Origin: Marthasterias glacialis
Taxonomy: Eukaryota > Echinodermata > Asteroidea > Forcipulatida > Asteriidae
NCBI GenBank assembly: GCA_911728455.2
Contig: OU452238.1
Location: 12,100,065-12,164,064 of the forward strand
DNA length: 64,000 nt
Direction of reading: 5' to 3'
Position 1 is the first letter of the stretch, and every line of letters starts with the position of its first letter. Both the position numbers and the translations under genes were made by a program. Positions 49,646 through 60,200 of the stretch are shown one piece after another. The notes beneath the pieces were generated by a model. It made no database searches. It was not told where the DNA came from and saw only the letters and a program-made list of their open reading frames with translations.

Positions 49646-49993
49646 TACGGGGGCCCCAAGAGTGCATTCACTATCCGGATAACGGTTGTCTCGTTAAGAC
49701 GACTCGCTGAAACTAAGATATCAATTTACCGTGATAATACTTATCTGGGTCGACTTAATGACACTAGGCTGTCGATTCGTCCGAATAATGTATCTCCTAA
49801 AGACGACTTATCAAGTAAGTTGACTTTTACCGTGATAAATTATGTCGGCGAACGACTTACTTGAAATTGAGATGGTGAGTCAGCCACGACAAGTCAACGT
49901 CTTGGGTTTTTAATAAGTTGTCATGGCGAAATAAATTATCAAGACAAGTTGAATTCCATAAAAGTGGCGTGGCACCGATGGAGCTCCGTACAA
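49646..49993. mobile_element. MITE-like element with GTACGGRGCYCC ends, copy 1
   Basis: Left end GTACGGGGGCCCCAAGAGTG and reverse complement of the right end GTACGGAGCTCCATCGGTGC form terminal inverted repeats. The interior repeats GTCGACTTA / AAGTCGAC-like palindromic motifs on both strands. A truncated relative is at 59160-59443. Confidence 0.65.
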
Positions 49994-50169
49994 AAGCAAG
50001 GTTCCTACAGCACTTAAGTTGTACCCCGCGAACATAATTTATGTCTGTTACTTCTTGAACGGGAAATATCTTCAGAACGGAACATATTGGTGTTTATACA
50101 ATAGTTATGTGTTGTATACATGTAGTTAGGTACACACGCTTGATCAGAATGTGTTCATGTGTTGATTCT

Positions 50170-50255
50170 GTCGTTGTTGTTGTTGTTGTTGTTGTTGTTG
50201 TCGTCGTCGTCGTCGTCATTGTTGTTGTTGTCGCTGTTGTTGCTGGTGGTGTTAC
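50170..50255. repeat. GTT/GTC microsatellite
   Basis: Runs of GTT, then GTC, then GTT. The Thr-rich minus ORF is an artefact. Confidence 0.95.
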
Positions 50256-51779
50256 ATAACACTCTCCAAACCCTAAAGTCGCGTTAGTGTACCTTATCAA
50301 GTACTCTTAACTCTGTAAAACATGTGACATTGCCTGTTTTATTACTTTGATTGTGTATATAGTTTTTGCAGAAGTAGCGAAACACTATTGTCGTTGTCTG
50401 ATGATTTTCATGTAAGTCAAACATCCAACTCCCATTCGTTTCCGCAAAAGATTTTGAAATAAAAATCTGATGTTTGACATTCACCGCCATTGATATTTGA
50501 CCCGCACTCAAACCTGGTGGAACCTTCTTACAAAGTAAGTGGGATTGTTCATCATTCAGAGCCACGCGACGTCATGAGGGAAAATCAAACGTGAAGAGAC
50601 CACCAATACGGATCTTATAAAGGAACAATATCCGATACGGTTTTTATGTTAACATTACAACACGTGACTCCTTATTGTGGCATAGCCATTATGTTCTGCC
50701 AAGTTGTATGCGCGCGCATTCTGTTCTGCATAACTTCAGTAGGGTCACTTCTGAGACCGTCAATGTGAACTACGACGTAACCATTACCAAAACGTGCTAA
50801 AAAGAGTGCATGGATTACGCAAACCTGGGAAGATTTTTATGTTTTGAATCGGGGGCTGTGTCGTCATAAATACAGCAGAAAATGGAATAACCCAGTGCGC
50901 GTGCGCACCAGCTGTAACATCACAGTTTGACAAAGACGGCGCCCTTTGTGATTTGAACGCAAGTGCGCGTGTGTGCAGTATCTGGGTGAGAGTTTATCTC
51001 TCTTGGACATGTCTGCTATAATCATGACGACACGGCCCCTTTAAGTCGACGTCAGAGGGTTATACGTCATTGGTGTAGACAGTAAAAGCCTAACATCAAA
51101 ATGTATGATTTCGTTTCTTATTTATCTACTTAAAAATATTCGCTTGTATAGTATGGGTGGGGTTGTATGGTAGTTTTTAGGGTTTTTTATGTGAACTCAT
51201 ATCTTTTTGCTCTATTAGAGTGTGTTTGGAAAAGAAATCCAACTAGTATAAAAGTACATGTACATTTTGCTGCCGACTTCATGCAGCTATAAATAAAGAA
51301 AGCACTATTGCATTATTGATGTTCGTTGCCTAAGCGTGCACAAACAATGTATTTATGAAATAGCTATAGTGTTTCATCGATTCGAAATTTGATCACTAAA
51401 AGTGTATAAAAAGTACAATTAATTCTGTAAATTAAAAACTAAAACGTATCAATGATAATCAAATGTAAATAAAGTATAAAACAAAAATGATTTTTAGAAA
51501 AATAATAAGAACATACATAATGGCCATTCCGTGGATTATTGTTTTGTTGTTTCGTCTCGGCCTGCTCTTAGGATGTTTACCGGATTAGTTTTTTTATAAA
51601 AGGAAAAACCTCACCAAGCTTGGCTGGTAGACGCACGTCGATTTGAGGTGACGATAAAGTACTAAAAACAACCCATCAAGGAAACTAAAGACAAAGGACG
51701 AAACAGTGGAGAAACAGATGTGCGGCACTTAAATGTAGCCCCGTATTTAGATATAACTTCACCCTTTACTCAATTGAAG

Positions 51780-51920
51780 CCCAAAACCTTTGGCCCTAAT
51801 TAATTTAGCTTGCCCAAGAATACAAGTGTCCACAACCGGGATTAGAACCCACACTACGAAGACTCAACCATCAGAATTTGAGTTCGATGCCTAAGGCATC
51901 TCGGCCACGACACGCTGAGA
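51780..51920 (-). mobile_element. tRNA-derived SINE fragment, copy 3
   Basis: Minus strand from about 51918: GTCGTGGCCGAGATG, then GTGGGTTCTAATCCCGGTTG and GACACTTGTATTCTTGGGCAA. It is the head and part of the body of the family at 6057 and 47150. Confidence 0.75.
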
Positions 51921-52119
51921 GTTACGAAGCATCTTCAAACAAGATTTTCAAGAAAACAAATAACTTGAAGTTTATATAAGTAAAACAAAAACGACTAGAC
52001 GAGAGATTTTGTGACATCACAAAAACTAGGTGTTCGTGATGACGGTAATTGAAATAGTTATGTGATGTATTGAAAGTTAAATCAAATAAGATAGTTAAAT
52101 ATCAACATAAAACTGATTA

Positions 52120-52950
52120 AATTGGACTCAATAATATACTGTATTTGAACTTCCGGCTTGGACAGGAAGTGATGTCAAATCAGGTCACTAACAAATATAA
52201 GGAACTTCATACATCAAACGTTCACATCTATTGCACAGATTCAAATCGTAATAGCCATGGTTATATTAAGCGTCATTTGACAACTGATGACGTCATGCTA
52301 ATTTCTTATCTGGGCATTGCGATTTCAGGATGTGATTTTAGTAACTGTGATTAAGTGATAAGTAGTTCTTGAGATATAATTTTTTTTTAATTTTAAACTA
52401 TTTCGGTCGCGCGAAAAATGGCACCTTCTTTTTACCATGACTTTTGTTTGACACGGCCGATTTTTGTCAAATTTCACAAAAAGGCTTTTAGTGCTTTTAT
52501 CTAATGAAAAAATATTTACGGTGAATTTGTTCAACAATTTTGCAGTTGAACAAATAATACATTTTTTAAACTTGTCGCCGTGTAGTTTGTTCAAATGCGA
52601 TGACGTCATCATTGTTATATTAAAAAAAACAATGAGCAAAATTTTACTTCACACAGAGAAATTGCCTTTCATGTTGCCTGCAGAGCTTAAACTATGACTT
52701 TTGAACAACTTTAACTGCAACTTCCGGTTTGAACCGAAAGACAAGGTCGAATTTGGGTCATTTCTGTGGGACATTAAGTTAGTTTTAAACAGACCTTTCC
52801 GATGGTGAGAATCCATTATGCAGTTTACGAGTTGTGATTTTCTGAATTGATAAGAATAATAATTTGATTCGCTGTAATTCGACACCTGATGACATCATGA
52901 AGACGCAATCCTTATTTTACCATCTGCATGTTGATTTCATAATATGTTAA
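52120..52950. repeat. degenerate repeat pair around 'cttccgg' and 'tgatgacgtcat'
   Basis: Segments beginning 'aacttccgg..tg' (52148 and 52718) each run through 'gacaactgatgacgtcat' or 'gacacctgatgacatcat' about 140-170 bp later. They look like diverged copies of one unit. Family unknown. Confidence 0.4.
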
Positions 52951-53728
52951 CTTTCAATGCCATGTGAACTTGCGTTCTTGAGATTTTTCACAGAAACGAG
53001 TTCGTCGTAAATATGAGAAGAAGAAAAAAACCTAAAAGACAGAACAATTATTACAATAGCTCGTCGAGTGCCCGGTAAAACGACGTAACGACAAGTTCCC
53101 GGTAAAAGTGCGTAAGCAATGTGAAACTTTGCAGTTCAAGAAAACTGAGCGGGAAAGTTTTTAATGTTAATCATTTGTTTTGCCATTCAAAAGTTATTAT
53201 AGGAAGGTTAAATTCTGCATAGGAATGGGAAAACATGTATTTGGGTTAATTCTAGCAACAAAAACGTAACAGTGCCGTACATTTCATGTCAGGGGTCATT
53301 AATGCTTACGTCCTTTTAATACTGGGACGAAATACTTTATGTGCTCGGTCAAGGAGCGTATTGACCGGGGACACGACGAGCTGTTCGTCTTGTAGACCGA
53401 ACGCATAAACAAACGAACAAGAGGTGTTTTGGGCGGTACTCTAAGGACCTAACAAAAAAAAGAACAAAAACAGAGGTTTTGGGGCTTTGGCCAAAACCAA
53501 GCGATGTTTGGAAGGCATTGGAATAGCCAGCCAGCTGCTCATCTGTAATCACCACCTCCAATTCCCTTCCTCTCCACCTCCCCTCTCTCCACCTCTCTCA
53601 TTCTAAAAAGATTGTCAACACGGAAGTAAGTCTTCTCTCAGCTTAGGGTACTACTCTTGTTTGAGTGAGAGAGATTTACTGGGCGAGCCCCCCCCCCAAA
53701 AAAAAAAGGGGGGCTTCAAATAATTAGT

Positions 53729-54218
53729 TTAAGGCGTATTGATCCTCAAATCCATGTAATCCTGTTCCGCTGGTAGCTGTGGTGATAGGTAGGTATTATT
53801 AGAGCTCAGACTAGTAGCTGTCTGAACTTGTCTGGAAGGTTTAGGCTTGGGCTTGGGTTTGGGTTTGGCTTTAGGCTTGACATTAGATTGTTGTTTAACA
53901 AGCGCGTTGACATACCGTGGAGAGCTATCCCCCTTCCCTGCTGGGGAGCCGTCCCCATTATCTTTGAATGCTGGGTTTATGTAAGCTTGATAGGCTGCCT
54001 CACCACCAGGCTTCGTGTACTCCTCAATATCTTGGTAGATTGGATCTTCCGTTGTCCTGCTCGGAGGCAGTGGTGGTGGATGGTCTGACGGGAGCTGTTT
54101 TGCAGCTGATGGATTGTTGTTCAACTTGTCTGGCTTTGGTACACCACTGGGATCGTATGATCCCACGAACGAAGTACTCCGGACTGACATGGGGACGTGG
54201 TCCTCTTTAGGATGTTGA
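53729..54218 (-). CDS. LRP-like exon 13: cytoplasmic tail and stop
   Basis: Acceptor acctag. The 162-residue tail contains PPPLPPSR (SH3-type), DPIYQDI, AYINPAF (NPxY-like but ending in Phe), RYVNAL (Y-x-N, Grb2-SH2 type), NTYLSP, DYMDL, and a Lys-Pro repeat KPKAKPKPKPKPKPSR. Stop at 53729-53731. The ORF extends past the acceptor to 54271, but the phase and junction place the exon start at 54218. Confidence 0.93.
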
Positions 54219-57200
54219 CTAGGTAATGTACAAGGTAAAATGATATTTGTGAAATAAATCGTGAACTTCAATTCTGTTCAGTGTTTTTCTCTTTAAATAG
54301 TGGTGGCGGTCAAGCAGGAACAGTAACCATGGTCATTTGATTTCATGCTCGTCTTTAAAACTGTTAACCCACGTTTGATGCCTTTGCTGTTGTGGAAACA
54401 AAACCTAAAAGAGAGCAACACATTATCTCTTACTAGCTTAAGTCAAACACATAACTGCAGTGTCACATTTTTATAAATCTCACCTGCCTCCACTCTTTCG
54501 TGCGCACCGAACAGCACAGCAAATGATGACGATGAGAAGTATCAGCGCAAGCCCGCCCCCACCGGCAGCAGCAATCAGTGCCACATTGAGGGCGGTAGGC
54601 AACGCAGTTGGCGTTGTTTCACCCGTTGATGCTGATGATGAAGATTCCTGTGGCGATGTGAATTCTGAGTAAAACGTAAAAAATATTTCTATTTTTTAAT
54701 AGACAGCTTTTGTGGTTTGCACCAGATTAAATAAAAAAAACGACAGGTCGAGCGCCCAAACAATCTCCGTTTTTAAAAACATTGTGAGGGTTTTTTAGTA
54801 TATTACATCTACTTTCCAAGTAAGCATTAAAACAAACAAACAAACAAACAAACAAACAAACAAACAAACAAACATCCCCACAAACGAACACTGTGCATGT
54901 TAATGACTGGTGTAAATAGAGGACTTCTATATGGGTCAACACGTGCAACCCATCTTACATAAATCACAAAAACACAAAAACGTTCAAACTGCAACAAGAT
55001 GAGCCTTGCCATTACCTTCTACAACATCAATAAACTCGTAAGCCACCAAGCCCTGTAGCCTGAGGAACGTTTCATTCCCAACTTCTTCGACCCCGGCCCC
55101 TGTCCACCTGTTTGCCCTGGTCAGTCGGTTTTTTGTCCAGTCCGTCCAGTAGATGTACTCTCCGTAAATGGCCATCGAGAACGGGTGTGCCTCCTGGTCG
55201 AACAACACCAAGACGCGGCGGTTGTTCCCATCAAGGTCCGACATCTCTAACCGGTCGAACTGTGCGTCACACCAGTACATCAACTCACCTGTTGTAACCA
55301 AATGAGCACCAGGTAACATTTCAAACGTTTAACTAGACAGCTTGAACAAAACTTGGTGGTATAATCCTATCCGAATGGACAACTTCCTGAAAAAAAAAGC
55401 TAAATTAACAGCATTTTGAAAGATAAATAAGGCCAGGTAAAGACATCCGAAGAATGCCGCACTCAGATCTGAAATCACTTCGGAAATCATTCTTACTTTA
55501 TAAACTCAATGAAGTTCCTGTTTGTTCTTTCAAACAAAATCGTAGCTCGTATAGAACAGTTCTACTTCTGGAAACCGATCCATTAAGCCCCGCCCACTGT
55601 GCACGCGCGCCATATGCACTAATGTGTTTGTCTGACGTTTGTCGGACTTTTGATTGCGCAATAACGTCTGTGGTTGGCCAATACAGCAAAGGCGGGGCTT
55701 AATGGATCGGTCACTGTCCTTTTCCCTCGAAAAAAAATGTTTCATGACCACGTCAGTCATGACTATGCTCATGGTCATTTTTAGTCGGTGGTCATTACTC
55801 TCCACAGAATGTCTGGCTGTAGTTCTTGAAGGACAACTGGTAGATAAGAAATACTCGAAAATCATTGTTTTAAGTGTCATGTGATTGTTGAAAAGGTTTT
55901 CACGGTGGGAGCAAAAAGCTCATTTTAAAAAGTTTGGCTCGTACACATTAATTAGAGTTTCTTGTGTTTAAAGGATTCAAAAGGCAGGCAGTATTATTTT
56001 TGTAGTGTTCATTTACATGTATTAGAAAACACTAAAATTGGAGATACAATCACATAAAGATAAATTTATGGAATCAATTATTGTTCCCTCTGTATATTAG
56101 CGATACACCTCAATACCCATCAGTGTTCATTTCGGTGAACTTCTTTCATTTTTAAACCAGTGACTATAGTCACTGGTTTAAAAATGAAAGAAGTTCACCG
56201 AAGTATACTTTTGACCATACCTTCGGAGTCGATTGCCAGACAGTTAGGCCAACCTAGCCGATCGTCCACTAGTACCTCACGGTTTGTACCCTCCACGGAC
56301 ACCCGCTCAATTTTAGAATCCATTCCCCAGTCTGTCCAGTATACATCCCTGATAGGGTAACAAATCAATAGATCAATTATTAGTATCTACAAGATTTGAA
56401 TTCCCGTTGCATGGCAGTGCAGGATGCACCACCTGCATACTTATGTAAGAACTTCAAACACTGTTAAATCATTCCAAAAATAACTTAAAGTTCTCTGTTC
56501 TCTTGTTCTCAGTACTGTGATAGTTCTTTGGAAAATATTTTCTCCTTCTTTCTTTTATTTTTATTATAACTTCTTGAAATGAGAAGGGATGGATGCCGTA
56601 AGACTAAATTCAATTGTTCTAGGTCTACTTTGCCGCATCAAATTGTCACCATTGATATACACTTTGTCTTTTGGCACAACAAAATGAAAGCAAAAGTTTG
56701 CGAAATGCGCTCACCCATATTCATCATGGTTGCAGAACATGTTGTAGAAAAGATATTGACATTAGCGAATGACCGTTCACACATCTGTCAATCAATACCT
56801 ACCCGTTTAAAATGTTCACGGCAATGGCCCGGGGCTGATCTAAGTCTTCATCAATGATTACCGTGGACTCGATGTTGTCATCTATACCAGCCCTGCTTAT
56901 TGAGTCTCTTGCTTCGTCCGTCCAGTAAATGAGACGCCGCCTCGTGTCCAGAGCTATACCGCCTGGATCTGAGGGCAAATGACAGATAAAGTTGTAGCTT
57001 AGTTGTGTTTTCCCCTTCCATGCACAAAATTACAACGGTATTAATAAAAAGCAGTTCAATTAAATAGGTTTGCCGATATATAGAAAATGCATAAACTTAA
57101 TTTAATAATACACTAATTATACAATTTAAACCTCACCAATGATATTTCCGAATAGACCAGTTTCTTGGTAGGACCCATCTAGAGATGCTCGCCCGATTGT

Positions 57201-60200
57201 TGATCGGCTCCGATCTGACCAGTACATCATACCGCTAACATGGTCGTACCCTACGGATACTGGAAACACAAGATCGTCAAGAGGTACTGCAGAGACTTGA
57301 AAATCAGAGACACCGTCGATTTGGTAGACACCATTCAGCGATGAGTCAGCAACCAGCAAAAAATAGTTTGTCGTGTGTCCTGCATGAGAGAAATTAGTTC
57401 ACATTCATCAATATAATTTACAGGGGTTACTTCTTTAGTTTAAACCTTGGAGTTACGTATATGATTTCCAAGGGGATTCTATTTAACATTCATTTAACTG
57501 GGACAGTTTATCCATTCTTACTGGTATCCGTCGACAAACACCTTCTTACCGTCTACACCATGCACATAAAGCTTTAAAACTTACTCAACGCATTCACTTA
57601 ACGATCGTTACTAACATGATAAGGGGAAAAATATATTTTACCGGTTTTGCAAGACTGGCCATCCACATCGAGGCTATATCCTGTAGCGCATGCGCATGTT
57701 CGATTAGTTGAGCCGACTTGGAGGCAGAGATGTTCGCATTCACCATTGACGTCACCACATGTACCTGGTATACGCGTGCGTATTGTGATAAAAAACACAG
57801 TTGTCATAATTATTCTCTTTATTTCGATTGAATCTTTGATACGACTCGTTGACAGAGGGAGTATCTTGAAAGCCAATGCAATGGGAGATGCGAAGAATTA
57901 AGTCCTTTGAACAAATGTTGGTACTTATGGCCTATACGCACCCATGTCCCCTTGAAGCTCGTCAGGTTGCACAGATTCGTCAAGGGTGGTGATCCCAAGG
58001 GCTCGATCGTCATGGTCAAGTGTTTGAATGACCTCCCACGTGTCCTGATTTGTGACAAGCAGCACTGTCACCTTGCCGTCGGCTTCGGTCGAGCGCCAAA
58101 TTGTCGTGTACAGATGGTCCTTCAAAATTAAATAGAAAAGATAGTGTACAGTTTCATAGCAGCACCCACCCCTTCATGTCAGATACATTGTACTACGAGC
58201 ACTTTTGAGCGGTCCTTTTATCACAGTTCTTAACAGAATTACACAAGCTATACTGAGCATGTGCGCGCACGCTCAGAACTGTCAAAAAGGACCGTGGTGT
58301 CTGCTGCCGCCAGCGTCTCAAAAGTCTCCCATTGCATCAAACTAATAAAGAAAAGAGAAATGAGATAACATGTCGTCACATTTTTCTCGAAGAGACACTT
58401 AAATAGCTCATGCAGTCATCCTTTCACGTTTTGAGAAAATCACGTAAATGGAGTTATACGGTACTTTTTTGAAATACTTGTTTCGGAGACTTGTAGTCCA
58501 TAACTTGTCGGTTGTTCATCAAGAGCGTTTCTTCGTGAAAACTGAACTAACGAGATACGTGTGCAGAGCCTTGTGTGTGCAAAACAATGCGTAGACAAAA
58601 GTGGCACTGGTGACTATTGTGAACTGTCAAACAAAATTAAATATCTCTTCGTGAAAACTCAAAATCCAGAGCAAAACTCGTTTTTGGCACTGTGGTGGCA
58701 GCGCTAGAAATTCCAATGTAAAAATTGAGCATGATTAAGACTGTTTCTACATGAAAACTCAAATATTATCTAAATCGTCAGATATTTGCAGTATGCAAAT
58801 TCTTAAGACTACCGGTATCACATTTAAGTCGTACATATTGAAGAAAAATTGATATTAATGAAAGCATAGAAAAAATGTTTAAAAGATTACGATTTTTGAA
58901 AACGATTATATTTAATGTCACACTTTACACTTACTCCATAAATAGTAATATCGAAGAAATCTGCGCCATTTTGTTCGTAGATGGTCCGTCGATTTGTGCC
59001 ATAGAATGTAACAGATTCGATTTTGTCCGTCCCTCTATCGACAAAGAATAACCTGAATCGGGTGGAGATATGGACTTTGATGAAGTGGTTGTCGAAAAAC
59101 AATGGTTGTTGTTTTTTGTTGATGTTGTTGTTTTGTTTTCAACAAACACCATAGTTCATCTTGCCCAAATAATTCACTGAACCTAAAATTCGACTTACTG
59201 TGGTTCACTATCTCACAAAGTCGACTTAATGAAACTAAGTTTATCGACTTGTATGATAATATCTCAACAAGATGACTTTTCCCTCTAAAAAGTTGCCTTG
59301 CCGTGAAAATATATTTCACCTATGTCCACTTCGACTTCTCACATTCAGTAAGTCGTCTTGGAGAGATTAATTGTCTCTACAAGTCGACTTATTCCATAAA
59401 ATGATCGACCTGTCGTAGTATGGCACTCCTGGGGCTCCGTAGATTTGAAATGGATGAGGTCTGACAACGTATTTTGTATCTGATCTCTTATACCGCCAGC
59501 GTGCTTACCTGTTTGTAGTGAAGTCGATAACCAGCCCATTTGGTGAGATAAGATTGTTCTCTACTATGGCTACTCTTTCTCTGCCGTTCATATTGGCACG
59601 CTCAATGCGTCCTTCTGAGTCATGAACACTACGGAGATCAGTCCAAAATATCCATCTTTTCAGCACCAGCAAAACAAGAACAATGAGATAAAACAGTGTT
59701 ATACTTTCGAAAAATGTGGATAAATCCGAGTATTTTCTATTGGTACGACAACAGAGAAAAGTGTATAATCATTGTATACAAACCACGTGTGACAGACTAC
59801 ATAGTTTAACAATGAAGAATTTGATAATAATTGCTGTCTTCCAAAACGATGGCACTCCATTTAAAGCCCCAGCTCAACATTGGTAAACTGACTGTAAAAT
59901 CTTCCATTCTTAAAACAAATCAAGATATATGTAATAAAACCAACCTTTAATTTGGGAGAAAACGGTAAAATGCATTCAGAATTTGTGTACGCATTATAGG
60001 CAGAATTTTCGTCTCACAGAGACGAAAACTACCTTTGGATCTTATTTCATTTATTATTTAAAAACGATAACACTTCAGGCAGAAATATTTCAAGGACAAT
60101 TTTCTACCATTGTTTCTTTACATCATGTAAGGTATATGTAAATATGTGAACATTTATGTTCTTCTTCTTACCAACGATGAGCTGGGGCTTCAATGATTGC

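Noticed and set aside
53349..53561. 70-codon minus ORF downstream of the receptor tail
   Set aside because: It lies after the stop codon at 53729, has no splice link to the gene, and resembles no domain.
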